A stretch of 64,000 nucleotides of DNA from Alphaproteobacteria bacterium (GTDB lineage Bacteria; Pseudomonadota; Alphaproteobacteria; JAVJRE01): positions 186,001 to 250,000 of the forward strand of contig JAVJRE010000003.1 in assembly GCA_040218575.1 (NCBI GenBank), given 5' to 3'. A program made the position numbers and the translations under genes. Shown piece after piece: positions 23,046 through 32,614 of this stretch. The notes beneath the pieces are model-generated. The model was not told where the DNA came from, ran no database searches, and was given only the letters and a program-made list of their open reading frames with translations. The stretch's first letter is position 1. Each line of letters opens with the position of its first letter.

Positions 23046-25724
23046 ATGTCATTGCGTCTCAAGGTAGCGCTCGCCATTGCGGCGCTGACCACCACCGGCT
23101 GGCTTGGTCTGGCCATGTGGTATGTCGGCCGCTTTATCGGTTGGTCGGCTCTCGGCTCGCTGCTGCCCCATGAGTTGGCGGTCATGGCCGTCGCCGCCGT
23201 CGTGCCGGTGGCCTTCAGCTGGCTGGCGGTGTTGTTTCTCCTGCCGGGAGAACGGCTGGGCCATGCGGTGGCGGCGATTGATCATCATCTGGCGCGCCTG
23301 ACCTATCCAAGCGACGCGGTGGAAGACCGTCTGGTCGCCGTGACGGAAACCCTGCACCGCCACGGCGATCTTCTGGACCAGTCCACGGCGCGAGCGCTGT
23401 CCCATCTGAGTGGCCTGGAGGAAGCGCTGGCCCGCCAGAGCCAGGCCATTGATGCGGCGGCTGAAGGGGCGCGCCAGCAGGCCGAGGCCATGAGCCAGGC
23501 ATTGGCCCACGAGGCCGCCGGGCTGAGCGCCGTGTCACAAACCCTGTCGCAGCGCAGCCAGGAAATGGCGGCGTCGGCGCGCGGGCAGGCGGCGGACTTG
23601 CGTGAGGCGGCGGCGGAAGTGCATGGCCGGGCGGAAGAAGCCGCCGGCCTGCTGGCCGAGGAAACGGCGCAGGCGCGGCAGGCGGCGGAGCGCGTAACGG
23701 CGGCCATGCGCAGCAGTCGCGAGGCACTGGATGGCCAGGTGCGTGATCTCGGCCATGCGGTTGAGCAGGCCGGCGCCCGGGCGGCCGAGTTCGGCGCCGG
23801 TTTCGAACGGCACAGCCATGCCTTGACCGAAGCGGCAAAGGCGGCGCGCGCTGCCGCATACGACATTGGCGAAGCGTTTGCCGAACAACTGCAGGCCCTG
23901 GTCAATGCCGGTGCTGAATCGGCTCGTCATGCGCAGACGGTGCGCGGTGAGTTCGATGCACATATGGCCAGTCTGACTGCGGCGTTTGACGCGGCCGAGG
24001 AGAATCGCAGCACCGCGGCGGCGAGCATGGAGCGGGAGAGCGAAATACTGGCGGCGGTGGCGGAACAGGCGGCGACGCGCATCGAGTCGGCGTCGTCCGT
24101 CGCCAAGGGCGAGGCGGGCGATCTCAACCGGTTGTCGGAAGCGACGGCGCAGCGGCTGCTGGAAGCGGCCGGGCGTCTGGCCGGCCGGACTCAGGAACTG
24201 AGCCGTCTGGCCGACGCTGCCGCGGAGAAAGCGGACAATGTGCACGACGCTCTGACGCGGGATGTGGCCGCGGTCAGTGCGGCCCAAGAGGCGCTGGTGG
24301 CGAGCGGTGCCGTGGTTCAGTCCGATATCGCCGCCCAACAACAAGCCCTTAGAGACGGGTTGGCGGAAAGCGCGGCGCAGGCGCAGACAGAGTTTTCCAG
24401 CCAGGACGAGCTGGTGCGGCGCCAGCTTGCCGCCCAGGCGGCCGAGCTGAACACGGCTATTGGCGAACAGACGCAGCGCCTGCGTCACGCCGGCGAGCAG
24501 GTGCAGCGCGTCGCCGACCAGTCGATCCGCGCCATGCACACACAGGCCGAGGCCTTGACCACTCTGATGAATGAGCGAGCGGAAGCGCTACGCGCCGCCT
24601 GGCTGGCCCAACATGAGGATATGACCGAGGGGCTGCGGCGGCAGGAGGAGCAGATCGGCGAGGTCACCGGCGCCGTCGCAACAACGGTCGACGGTTTGGC
24701 GGAGAAGCTGGCCGGCCAGGCGGAGATCATCGGTCAGGTGAGCGATGAGGCCACGCGCCGGATCAGCGAGGTGGCAACAACGCTGCAGGACCATGTGGGC
24801 ACACTGTCTTCCGCCGGCGCCAGCGGTATCAAGTCCCTGGAGTCCAGCGGCGCGAGCCTGGGCGAGCAGAGCAAGGCGCTGGAAGCGGCGTCGGAGTCGG
24901 TGCGCGAGCGGCTGGAGGTGGTGGCCGGCACGATTCGCCAATCGGCCCGATCCATTCTGTCGGTGGCTGATGACGCGGTGGTTAAGCTGCGGGCGGTGGG
25001 CGATACCCTGCAGCAGCAGATGACCGGCGCAGAGACGGCCAGCGACCGCGCCAGCAGCGGCCTGGAGGAGATTGGCCGTGCCATCGCCGATCACACGGCG
25101 CGTATGGCTGACGCCGGCCGCCGCGCCCTTTCGCTGCTCGGTACGGCGGACGACAGTCTGAAGGCCCAGGCCAACCGGTTGCCTCAATTGCTCGACGAGG
25201 CCTCACGCAAGGTGCGCGATATTACGGATGGCTTCCGCGCCCAGGCCGGGGAACTCAATGACTCGGCCGAGCGGGCGGCGGCGCGGGCGCAGCAGATTCG
25301 TGACGCTGATTTCGAAGCCCAGCGGGCGGTCTTCATGCGCGCGGCCACCTACCTGATCGAGGACCTGAACTCGACCGCCGTAGATCTCCACCGGGTGCTG
25401 GACCCCAAGACGGCGCAGAGCCTGTGGCGCGCCTCGCAGGGTACGGATAAGGGTGTGTTCGCCCGCCGCCTGGCCCAGTGGGGTGACCGCGAGGCCATTG
25501 CCACGATCCGTGACCGGTTCGACAAGGACAGCGATTTCCGCGGCTATGTACAACGCTATATCCGCCAGTTCAGGGTTCTGATGCGGCAGGCGGCGACCAC
25601 CGATCCCGATGATATGCTGAGCACCACCATCCTGACGGCGGATGTGGGCAAGCTTTACCTGCTGTTGGACCGCTCTGTCGGCAGCGGCAGCCGTGATGTG
25701 GCGGCGGTGGCGGAGACGCCGTAG
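23046..25724 (+). CDS. Large membrane-anchored coiled-coil protein (TipN-like architecture)
   Basis: The product has 892 residues. Two N-terminal transmembrane helices (about 5-30 and 44-68) are followed by some 690 residues that are rich in Ala, Glu, Gln, Arg and Ser with few Pro, giving a long predicted coiled coil. A compact C-terminal domain (about 775-882) has the segment AATYLIEDLNSTAVDLHRVL and ends in TTILTADVGKLYLLLDRSVG. Length and topology parallel Caulobacter TipN (about 880 residues), a pole-organising birth-scar protein, but I cannot confirm sequence homology by eye. The repeats also resemble generic apolipoprotein-like or chemoreceptor-like coiled coils. No methyl-accepting hairpin signature is visible. 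It probably acts as a cell-envelope scaffold. Confidence 0.7.
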   Translation: MSLRLKVALAIAALTTTGWLGLAMWYVGRFIGWSALGSLLPHELAVMAVAAVVPVAFSWLAVLFLLPGERLGHAVAAIDHHLARLTYPSDAVEDRLVAVTETLHRHGDLLDQSTARALSHLSGLEEALARQSQAIDAAAEGARQQAEAMSQALAHEAAGLSAVSQTLSQRSQEMAASARGQAADLREAAAEVHGRAEEAAGLLAEETAQARQAAERVTAAMRSSREALDGQVRDLGHAVEQAGARAAEFGAGFERHSHALTEAAKAARAAAYDIGEAFAEQLQALVNAGAESARHAQTVRGEFDAHMASLTAAFDAAEENRSTAAASMERESEILAAVAEQAATRIESASSVAKGEAGDLNRLSEATAQRLLEAAGRLAGRTQELSRLADAAAEKADNVHDALTRDVAAVSAAQEALVASGAVVQSDIAAQQQALRDGLAESAAQAQTEFSSQDELVRRQLAAQAAELNTAIGEQTQRLRHAGEQVQRVADQSIRAMHTQAEALTTLMNERAEALRAAWLAQHEDMTEGLRRQEEQIGEVTGAVATTVDGLAEKLAGQAEIIGQVSDEATRRISEVATTLQDHVGTLSSAGASGIKSLESSGASLGEQSKALEAASESVRERLEVVAGTIRQSARSILSVADDAVVKLRAVGDTLQQQMTGAETASDRASSGLEEIGRAIADHTARMADAGRRALSLLGTADDSLKAQANRLPQLLDEASRKVRDITDGFRAQAGELNDSAERAAARAQQIRDADFEAQRAVFMRAATYLIEDLNSTAVDLHRVLDPKTAQSLWRASQGTDKGVFARRLAQWGDREAIATIRDRFDKDSDFRGYVQRYIRQFRVLMRQAATTDPDDMLSTTILTADVGKLYLLLDRSVGSGSRDVAAVAETP

Positions 25725-25927
25725 GAGCGGTGGCGGCCGGCCGCCAGGGGATCGCCGGCGGCGGCGAAAACCGCTGAAATCCGCGGTCACCGGGATGATC
25801 GGGCGCCATTACAGGCTTGAGTTCAGCCGCCAACTGGCTTATGAAGCGCCTTCCGCCGCTTGCGCCAGGCCGTCAGGCCAACCGCCAGGCATGTGGACTC
25901 CAGGAACCTGAACGACGGACTCTGATT

Positions 25928-26230
25928 ATGGGGCGACGCTGCGACATTACCGGCAAGGGTGTGCTGGTCGGCAATAATGTGAGCCATGCGCACAACAAGA
26001 CGCGCCGCCGGTTCCTGCCCAACCTGCAGTCACGCCGCCTGCTGAGCGACGCGCTGGGTACCGGCATCAAGCTGCGGGTCTCCAGCAACGGGTTGCGCAC
26101 GGTGGAGAAGAAAGGCGGGCTCGACGCCTTCCTGCTCAATACAGCCGACCGCAATCTGACCGAGACGGCGTTGCGCCTCAAGCGGCGGGTTCGGCACGCC
26201 ATAGAGGCGCGCGGGCAGACAGCGGGCTGA
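25928..26230 (+). CDS. rpmB: 50S ribosomal protein L28
   Basis: This 100-residue basic protein is L28, a late-assembling large-subunit protein near the E site. The start [25 protein letters not shown] is nearly invariant among alphaproteobacteria (shown at 25928-26002), and RRRFLPNLQ and [10 protein letters not shown] follow. The frame is open back to 25817, but the ATG at 25928 gives the conserved N-terminus. The single Cys in RRCDITGK occurs in many homologues. A 7-bp hairpin lies just after the stop. Confidence 0.97.
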   Translation: MGRRCDITGKGVLVGNNVSHAHNKTRRRFLPNLQSRRLLSDALGTGIKLRVSSNGLRTVEKKGGLDAFLLNTADRNLTETALRLKRRVRHAIEARGQTAG

Positions 26231-26238
26231 GCCTTTCG

Positions 26239-26257
26239 CCGGCTGACCACCAGCCGG
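26239..26257 (+). terminator. Hairpin downstream of rpmB
   Basis: CCGGCTG pairs perfectly with CAGCCGG around a five-base loop, nine bases after the rpmB stop. There is no T-run, so it may be an attenuating or mRNA-end hairpin rather than a full intrinsic terminator. Confidence 0.4.
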
Positions 26258-26268
26258 ACTCCGGCGCC

Positions 26269-26288
26269 GCGGGCCCAAGAGGCCCCGC
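26269..26288 (+). promoter_or_regulatory. Hairpin enclosing the tgt ribosome-binding region
   Basis: GGGCC (26271-26275) pairs with GGCCC (26281-26285) around CAAGA. Two more pairs (26269-26270 with 26287-26288) extend the stem past a bulged C, right up to the ATG. The only Shine-Dalgarno-like sequence, AAGAGG (26277-26282), is in the loop and 3' arm, so translation of tgt could be limited by this structure. Confidence 0.4.
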
Positions 26289-27545
26289 ATGATGAATCTG
26301 AACGAAACGCCACCCGGGTTTTCCTTCCAGGTGAGCCATAGCGCACGCGACAGCCGGGCCAGAACCGGTCGGCTGCAGACGCCACATGGCGCTATCGACA
26401 CTCCGGCTTTTGTCTTTTGCGCCACCAAGGCGGCGATCAAGGGTGTTCTGGTGGAACGCCTGCAGGAGACCGACACTCAGATCATCCTGTCCAACACCTA
26501 TCATCTGATGCTGCAGCCGGGCGCCGCCGTTATCGCGGGCCATGGCGGGTTGCACCGCTTCACCGGCTGGTCCGGCCCGATGCTCACAGACTCCGGCGGA
26601 TTTCAGATATTCTCGCTTGGCCACGGCAGCGTCGCCGACGAAATCAAGGGGCGGCGGACCGGCCAGCGGGAGTCCCTGTTGCTGGGGATCGACCCTGACG
26701 GCGCCACTTTTCGCTCCTACCTGGACGGGTCGGTTCATCGTCTGGGCCCGGAGGAGTCCATACAGGTTCAGCGTCGCCTTGGCGCCGACATCATCCTGAC
26801 GTTTGACGAGTGTTCGCCCTTTCATGTGGATCGTGCCTATACGGAACGGTCCATGGCTCTGAGCCACGACTGGGCTGATCGCTGCCTGGCGGAACTGGCG
26901 CGGACCGACGGCGCATTCGCGCCGCAGAGCGGATCGGCCGGGCCGCAGGCGCTGTACGGCATTGTGCAGGGCGGTGTTTACGATGAACTGCGGGCGGTCA
27001 GCGCCGCCTTTGTTAATGAGCGGCCGTTCTTCGGCGCCGCCATCGGCGGCTGCCTTGGCGGCAACCGCGAGCAGATGATGGGGGTGGTGGATATGGCCAG
27101 CCGCCGGTTGCGTCCGGAACGACCGGTTCACCTGTTGGGTATCGGCGAGGTCGCGGATGTCTTTGATGGGGTGGCCATGGGGATCGACACGTTCGATTGT
27201 GTTCAGCCGACGCGCATCGCCCGCCACGGTATGGCGCTGATGCGTGGCGTGCCTGGCGGCCGGATCAATCTGAACAATGCGGTCCATCGCAATGACACCC
27301 GGCCGCTCGACCCAAGCGGCGCCAGCGCAATTGGCCTGCGCTATTCGCGCGCCTATGTGCACCACCTGATCAAGGCGAAGGAGATGATTGGCCCGCAGAT
27401 TCTGGCCGAGCACAACATTGCGTTTATGAACCGGTTGATGGCGGAGGTCCGACAGGCCATCCGCGACGACACCCTGGCCGCAGCACGGCAGGCCTGGCTG
27501 GGCGCCCCGGCCGGCGGCCCTGCGGCGAGCGCTGTTTCGGCCTAG
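26289..27545 (+). CDS. tgt: tRNA-guanine transglycosylase family protein, zinc cysteines lost
   Basis: The 418-residue product has the Tgt barrel. [12 protein letters not shown] (base-binding Asp), FDECSPF, YGIVQGG and the nucleophile segment [12 protein letters not shown] are intact, so base exchange at tRNA position 34 looks possible. The zinc site is broken. Where Tgt has CxCxxC before WSRAYIHHL, this protein reads [20 protein letters not shown] (about residues 340-359), although the fourth ligand His in EHNIAF is kept. The pocket loop reads IGGCLGG, with Gly where bacterial preQ1-specific enzymes have Val, as in eukaryotic queuine enzymes. It may use queuine or another base. The 3' end overlaps cobT by four bases. 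Confidence 0.8.
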   Translation: MMNLNETPPGFSFQVSHSARDSRARTGRLQTPHGAIDTPAFVFCATKAAIKGVLVERLQETDTQIILSNTYHLMLQPGAAVIAGHGGLHRFTGWSGPMLTDSGGFQIFSLGHGSVADEIKGRRTGQRESLLLGIDPDGATFRSYLDGSVHRLGPEESIQVQRRLGADIILTFDECSPFHVDRAYTERSMALSHDWADRCLAELARTDGAFAPQSGSAGPQALYGIVQGGVYDELRAVSAAFVNERPFFGAAIGGCLGGNREQMMGVVDMASRRLRPERPVHLLGIGEVADVFDGVAMGIDTFDCVQPTRIARHGMALMRGVPGGRINLNNAVHRNDTRPLDPSGASAIGLRYSRAYVHHLIKAKEMIGPQILAEHNIAFMNRLMAEVRQAIRDDTLAAARQAWLGAPAGGPAASAVSA

Positions 27546-29395
27546 TTCATGCGGCCGCGCTTGGGGGTCGACTCGTCGAAGAGTTCGGCCAGCTTGTCCA
27601 TCATGGTGCCGCCCAGTTGCTCGGCGTCAAAGATAGTGACCGCCCGCTGATAGTAGCGCGTCACATCATGGCCGATACCGATGGCCACCAGTTGCACCGG
27701 CGACATGGTCTCGATCCAGCGAATGACGTCGCGCAGATGGCCTTCCAGGTAGTTCCCGGGATTGACGGAGAGGGTCGAGTCATCCACCGGCGCGCCATCA
27801 GAAATCACCATCAGGATACGCCTCTCCTCGGCGCGCGCCAGCAGCCGATCGTGGGCCCACAGCAGAGCCTCGCCGTCGATATTTTCCTTGAGCAGCCCTT
27901 CACGCAGCATCAGGCCAAGATTGCGCCGGGCCCGCCGCCACGGCGCGTCGGCTGATTTGTAGATGATGTGGCGCAGATCGTTGAGGCGCCCGGGGTTCGG
28001 TGGCTTACCGTCGGCCAGCCAGCGTTCGCGCGCCTGACCGCCCTTCCACGCCCGGGTGGTGAACCCCAGCACTTCCACCTTGACCCCGCAGCGTTCCAGG
28101 GTGCGGGCCAGGATGTCGGCGCTCATGGCGGCGACCGTGATCGGCCGACCACGCATGGAACCGGAATTGTCCAGCAACAGGGTGACAACGGTGTCGCGGA
28201 ACTCTGTTTCTTTTTCCTGTTTGTAGGACAAAGGCATGACCGGATTGGCGACGATGCGGGCAAGACGCGCCGCATCGAGCATGCCTTCCTCCATGTCGAA
28301 CTCCCACGCCCGCGACTGGATGGCCAGCAGACGACGCTGCAGGCGGTTGGCCAGGCGGCCGATCACGCCCTGCATGTGCGCCAGTTGCTGATCCAGATGC
28401 ATGCGCAGACGGGTCAGCTCCTCGCTGTCACACAGGTCAACCGCATTAACCTCCTCGTCGAATTCCGCCGTAAAGGCGTGATACTCGGCGGGTGTCAGCC
28501 GGTCATTGTCCGGGGAGTTCCAGCGCCGCCCGGGTTGCTCCGGTGCATCTTCGTCGGAGCCCGCCGGCTGCTCCATGTCCTGCTCGTCGCCGGACGGATC
28601 CATGGCCTCGTCGGTATCCAGCTCCTCCGGCTCACCAGCCATGGACGAGTCGGCGCCGTCCTCGGTGGTCTTGTCACTCTGACCCTCCGGCTCCGCCTGA
28701 TCGCTACCACCGTCATTCTCGTCTTCCTGCTCGTCGTTCTCCGAGTCCTGATCGGCCGGCGGCGGTTCCTCAATCAGGCCGAGCTCCGCCAGCAGATGAA
28801 GGGCGGCATGGGAAAAGGCCTGCTGACTGGTCATGGCCTCGCGCAGTTCGGCAAAATGACGGGCAAGCTTCGGCGTCAGCTCAGACCGCCACAGGTCAAC
28901 CATGGGCTGCGCCGGATCGGGCAGGGGCTGGCCGCTGAGCGCCTCACGGGCCAGCAGGGCGACCACTTGATCGAGCGGCGCCTCGTCCTTGTCGGTCAGG
29001 CGTGACCAGCCGCGGCTGCGGCTTTTCTCGGCCAGGGCGGCGTCCAGATTCTGCTGCACACCGGTCATTCGCCGCGCGCCCATGGCGTCACAGCGGGCGG
29101 TTTCCAGGGCCGTGAAGGTGGCCGCCGCCAGTTGGCCCGGCGGCAAGTGGCGGGCGTGTCTGGCGACGTCGTGGTAGCGCAATTTCAGCGACAGGGAATC
29201 CGCATCACCGCGTACCGCCGCTACATCGTCCGCGTGCAGACCGCGGGCCGGTATCGGCAGGCGCACTTGTGTGCCGGCCTGCGACGCCGGCTCGGTGGTA
29301 AAGGTGACATTGATGTCCGGCTTTTCGCTGATGGCGCGAATCGTCGCCGCCGTGACCTGGCGGAACTGCTCCAGCGCGTCCTCGTACCGTCCCAT
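27542..29395 (-). CDS. cobT: Aerobic cobaltochelatase subunit CobT
   Basis: CobT joins CobS and CobN to insert cobalt into hydrogenobyrinate a,c-diamide in aerobic cobalamin synthesis. The 617-residue protein has an N-terminal helical region, a highly acidic Asp/Glu linker (about residues 215-300) and a C-terminal von Willebrand A domain with the MIDAS motif LDNSGSM near residue 408 followed by [16 protein letters not shown]. It lies 18 bases downstream of cobS. CobN is not in the window. Its end overlaps the convergent tgt by four bases. Confidence 0.96.
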   Translation of the reverse strand: MGRYEDALEQFRQVTAATIRAISEKPDINVTFTTEPASQAGTQVRLPIPARGLHADDVAAVRGDADSLSLKLRYHDVARHARHLPPGQLAAATFTALETARCDAMGARRMTGVQQNLDAALAEKSRSRGWSRLTDKDEAPLDQVVALLAREALSGQPLPDPAQPMVDLWRSELTPKLARHFAELREAMTSQQAFSHAALHLLAELGLIEEPPPADQDSENDEQEDENDGGSDQAEPEGQSDKTTEDGADSSMAGEPEELDTDEAMDPSGDEQDMEQPAGSDEDAPEQPGRRWNSPDNDRLTPAEYHAFTAEFDEEVNAVDLCDSEELTRLRMHLDQQLAHMQGVIGRLANRLQRRLLAIQSRAWEFDMEEGMLDAARLARIVANPVMPLSYKQEKETEFRDTVVTLLLDNSGSMRGRPITVAAMSADILARTLERCGVKVEVLGFTTRAWKGGQARERWLADGKPPNPGRLNDLRHIIYKSADAPWRRARRNLGLMLREGLLKENIDGEALLWAHDRLLARAEERRILMVISDGAPVDDSTLSVNPGNYLEGHLRDVIRWIETMSPVQLVAIGIGHDVTRYYQRAVTIFDAEQLGGTMMDKLAELFDESTPKRGRMN

Positions 29396-29413
29396 GACCA
29401 GTCGTACGCGTCT

Positions 29414-30418
29414 CTAGCCCAACTGCGGACCGACCCCGGCGTCCGGCAGGTCGGTTCCGAAGCAGCGCTGATAATACTCGGCGACAGTCGCCCGCTCCAT
29501 TTCGTCACATTTATTGAGGAAGGTCAGGCGGAAAGCGAAGGGCAGGTCGTTGAAGATCTGTGCGTTCTCCGCCCACGTGATCACGGTTCGTGGGCTCATG
29601 ACCGTGGAAATGTCGCCGTTGACGAAGCCGGCGCGGGTGAGATCGGCCAGAGCCACCATGGCGGATATAGTCTCGCGCCCTTCCTTGGAGTCATAGGCCG
29701 GCGTATTGGCCAGAACGATCTCCACCTCTTCATCGTGCGGCAGGTAGTTGAGTGTGGCGACAATGCTCCAGCGGTCCATCTGGCCCTGGTTGATCTGCTG
29801 GGTCCCGTGATAGAGGCCGGTGGTATCGCCAAGACCGATGGTGTTCGCCGTCGCAAACAGGCGAAACGCCGGGTGCGGGTGAATGACCTTGGTCTGGTCC
29901 AGCAGGGTCAGTTTCCCTTCTACTTCCAGCACCCGCTGGATGACGAACATGACATCGGCCCGGCCGGCGTCATATTCGTCGAAGGCCAGCGCCACCGGGT
30001 GCTGTAGCGCCCAGGGCAGAATGCCTTCACGAAACTCCGTCACCTGCTTGCCATCGCGCAGGACTATGGCGTCCTTGCCGATCAGGTCGATACGACTGAT
30101 ATGGCTGTCGAGGTTGATGCGGATGCAAGGCCAGTTGAGGCGAGCCGCCACCTGTTCGATGTGGGTGGATTTGCCGGTGCCATGATAGCCCTGGATCATG
30201 ACCCGGCGGTTGAACGCGAAGCCCGCGGCGATCGCCAGTGTGGTGTTGCGGTCAAAGCGATAGGCGTCATCGATCGCGGGAACGAACTCCGTGCGGCGGC
30301 TGAACGCCGGAATCTCCATATCGGAGTCGATCCCGAACACGTCGCGGATCGACACAGTGGTATCCGGCAGGTCAATCGTCTCAATGTCCTGGGACTGTAT
30401 TGCTTTGGCTTCGGCCAT
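29414..30418 (-). CDS. cobS: Aerobic cobaltochelatase subunit CobS (AAA+ ATPase)
   Basis: This 334-residue MoxR-like AAA+ ATPase forms the hexameric motor of the cobalt chelatase with CobT. Walker A is GYHGTGKST at residues 77-85 and Walker B is ALAFDEYD near 150. The sequence [20 protein letters not shown] is typical of CobS. The start codon at 30418 gives MAEAKAIQ; an earlier Met at 30430 is in frame. A J-domain gene ends 72 bases upstream on the same strand, a neighbourhood common in alphaproteobacteria. I see no cobalamin riboswitch ahead of it. Confidence 0.96.
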   Translation of the reverse strand: MAEAKAIQSQDIETIDLPDTTVSIRDVFGIDSDMEIPAFSRRTEFVPAIDDAYRFDRNTTLAIAAGFAFNRRVMIQGYHGTGKSTHIEQVAARLNWPCIRINLDSHISRIDLIGKDAIVLRDGKQVTEFREGILPWALQHPVALAFDEYDAGRADVMFVIQRVLEVEGKLTLLDQTKVIHPHPAFRLFATANTIGLGDTTGLYHGTQQINQGQMDRWSIVATLNYLPHDEEVEIVLANTPAYDSKEGRETISAMVALADLTRAGFVNGDISTVMSPRTVITWAENAQIFNDLPFAFRLTFLNKCDEMERATVAEYYQRCFGTDLPDAGVGPQLG

Positions 30419-30490
30419 GACGTCACACACTCTCTTTGCTTGCCGAGATACTCGGTCGGAACGGGTTGGTCTGGAGAACTGTCAGAGAAC

Positions 30491-31120
30491 TTACGGGCGG
30501 CCAGGCGCGGCGCCCAGCCATATCATGACGGCACGGTAGGCGGCATTGACGGTCTTGAACTTTTCCTCGCCGTCCCTGTCGCCGCCGTTGACATCGGGGT
30601 GCAAACGCTTGACCAGGGCCTTATAGCGTCGCTTGACCTCATCCGCCGTCACACGATGGTCAAGATCGAGGGTGGCCAGGCCTTCGGCCACACCGCGCGG
30701 CAGGTCGCGTGGCGGCGCATCGCCCCAGGTGTTTGCCGCCGTCTCGCCGTCAGTCGCACCCGAAGCGGCACCGCCCAGCACGTCGAACGGGTCGGACATA
30801 CGCCGCCACGCGGCCTGGCGGGCCGCCGCCTTGCGTCCGTCCCCGCCCAGCGGCCATGTAGGCCGGTCCCAGGTGGCGCTGCGCCGGATCATGGCCTCGA
30901 TTTCCGTCTCGTCGAGGCCGGCGCAATAGTCCCATGCCCGGTTATAGGCCTGGGCGTGGTCGAAGCAGAAAAAGTAGTAGTCGGCCAGCCGGTTGCGGTC
31001 CTTTGGCGCCCGGTGCACGCCAGCCTGGTCGCACCCGGGGCGGTCGCACAGGCGCAACGCGGCCTCGTCGCCGGGCGTCCGGGTCGGCCGGCGCAGGACT
31101 TCAGGATTCGAACGTGCCAT
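30491..31120 (-). CDS. J-domain (DnaJ-like) protein upstream of cobS
   Basis: The product is about 209 residues with the J domain at the C-terminus (residues 150-209), containing YKALVKRLHPDVNGGDRDGE with the catalytic HPD. The N-terminal part has Cys and His residues (LCDRPGCDQAGVHRAP, YYFFCFDHA) that could form a zinc site. There is no G/F region and no DnaJ zinc-finger repeat, so it is a type III J protein that recruits DnaK to a special client. The genes nearby make CobS and CobT attractive clients, but that is only inferred. The start at 31120 is preferred over 31186. Confidence 0.85.
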   Translation of the reverse strand: MARSNPEVLRRPTRTPGDEAALRLCDRPGCDQAGVHRAPKDRNRLADYYFFCFDHAQAYNRAWDYCAGLDETEIEAMIRRSATWDRPTWPLGGDGRKAAARQAAWRRMSDPFDVLGGAASGATDGETAANTWGDAPPRDLPRGVAEGLATLDLDHRVTADEVKRRYKALVKRLHPDVNGGDRDGEEKFKTVNAAYRAVMIWLGAAPGRP

Positions 31121-31228
31121 GGGCGGGAGTATGGGGACGGGTTTGAACGGTGGCAAGCGGTGGAGCAGGCCAAAACCCTGGGCCATTTCGTCGCCATTCC
31201 GCCAGCCTGCGCGCCGCGCGCAGAGCCA

Positions 31229-32179
31229 TCAGGCAGGACGCCGTGGCCCGGCCCGCACCACCAGGATGATCCCGACGCCGATCAGGGCAAAGCCGGCCAG
31301 TTGCGACAGCGGCACGGGCTCGTGCAGGGCCAACGCACTGCTGGCCAGGCCCACGGCCGGAATGGCCAGGGCCGAGACGGAGAAGGTCGTCGCTGGCAGG
31401 CGGCGGTTGACCGACGTATTGAGCCAGAAGGCGAAGGCGGTGGCGATGGGTCCGTTATACAGCAGAACCCAGAGCAGCTCGCTGTTCCAGGCAATCGTTG
31501 GCACGCCTTCATACAGCAGGACAATCGGCGTCAGAACGATGAGTGCCACCAGCATCTGCCAGGGCGCCACCTGCAGTACGCTTTGGCGCCAGCGATGGAC
31601 CCGGATATGAACGATGACGATGGCCCAGTTGAAGGCGGCCAGAAGCATCAGCCCGTTGCCGATGAGGCCCGCCCGGTTGGACCAGTCGAAGGTCAGCGGA
31701 TTGAACAGTACAGCCAGCCCGCCCAGACCAACCGCCAGGCCGGCGATACGGCGACGGCCAAGATGTTCGCCCAGGGCCAGCATGGCGATGGGTCCGACCC
31801 ATAACGGTGTCGAGTAGCCGAGGATGGCGGCACGGCCGGCGGCCAGTTCGACCAGCGCCACATTGGCAATAGCCATAAAGCCGAACATCTGCAGCAATCC
31901 AACAGACAGAATGACCGGCAGGTCACGCCGGTCAAACCAGCCGAGCCGGCCCTGCATGGCGAGGACGGCGAACAGGCAAAAGCACCCGGCGGCCATGCGG
32001 AACCAGGCGAAGGCGAAGGGGTCGATATGCCCGAGGCCGATCTTCATTACCGGCCAGTTGACGCCCCAGACGATGATGAGCGTGGCCAGCATGGCCCAGG
32101 CAGACCCGTTGCCGGGCTGGCCGGGTATGAGGTCGGCAGGCACAGTTGGTCCGGAACGCGCGTCAGGGGGCTGTCTCAT
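31229..32179 (-). CDS. EamA/DMT-superfamily transporter
   Basis: The 316-residue inner-membrane protein has ten hydrophobic segments in two EamA repeats. The first is marked by IIVWGVNWPVMKIGLGHIDPFAFAWFRM and the second by the NWAIVIVHIR segment and LWVLLYNGPIATAFAFWL. Drug/metabolite transporters of this type export amino acids or other metabolites, and the substrate cannot be predicted. The ATG at 32179 is the most likely start; upstream residues are shadow. It separates the J-domain gene from the divergent bolA gene. Confidence 0.9.
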   Translation of the reverse strand: MRQPPDARSGPTVPADLIPGQPGNGSAWAMLATLIIVWGVNWPVMKIGLGHIDPFAFAWFRMAAGCFCLFAVLAMQGRLGWFDRRDLPVILSVGLLQMFGFMAIANVALVELAAGRAAILGYSTPLWVGPIAMLALGEHLGRRRIAGLAVGLGGLAVLFNPLTFDWSNRAGLIGNGLMLLAAFNWAIVIVHIRVHRWRQSVLQVAPWQMLVALIVLTPIVLLYEGVPTIAWNSELLWVLLYNGPIATAFAFWLNTSVNRRLPATTFSVSALAIPAVGLASSALALHEPVPLSQLAGFALIGVGIILVVRAGPRRPA

Positions 32180-32317
32180 GGTGGACTCGCGCTGGCTGGC
32201 CGGGGTTTGGCGGGTTGACGGGTGGTCGGGGCGGCGTGGGCGGCGCATCCTACGCGGCGGATCGCCGGCACGTCAGAGTCGGCGACGTTTTGAGCCACGG
32301 ACCACAAGGAGACGGAC

Positions 32318-32614
32318 ATGACACGTAAGGAACGGCTGACCCAATGTCTGACGGCGGCGTTCCAGCCCGAGGCCCTGGTGGTTGAGGATCAGTCCGCCCT
32401 GCATGCCGGCCATGTCGGGGCGCGGCCGGAGGGCGAAACCCACTACCATGTGCGGATGGTCGCGGCGGCCTTTGCCGGCCTGTCACGGGTGGCCCGTCAC
32501 CGCCAGGTGATGGAGGCGGTGGCGGCGGAGTTCAGTGCGGGCCTGCACGCCCTGAGTCTGGAACTGGCAGCGCCGGCGGCGGTGGATGCGGATCAGATGA
32601 AAAACAACTGTTGA
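32318..32614 (+). CDS. bolA: BolA family protein
   Basis: This 98-residue protein has the BolA fold: helix 1 (KERLTQCLTAAFQPEAL), the HAGHVGARPEGETHYHVRM strand-turn-strand and the helix ARHRQVMEAVAAEF. BolA proteins bind monothiol glutaredoxins through a 2Fe-2S cluster and act in iron homeostasis or transcription. It is divergent from the J-domain/cobS/cobT group, a setting seen in other alphaproteobacteria. No monothiol glutaredoxin gene is in the window (grxC at 51 kb is the dithiol CPYC type). Confidence 0.93.
   Translation: MTRKERLTQCLTAAFQPEALVVEDQSALHAGHVGARPEGETHYHVRMVAAAFAGLSRVARHRQVMEAVAAEFSAGLHALSLELAAPAAVDADQMKNNC

Noticed and set aside
29396-30490. Cobalamin riboswitch searched near cobS and cobT
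   Set aside because: Gaps of 18 and 72 bases are too short and no conserved B12-box sequence was seen.
30101-31804. 567-residue plus-strand open frame across cobS, the J-domain gene and the DMT transporter
   Set aside because: Spans three real minus-strand genes and their gaps; translation is low-complexity.
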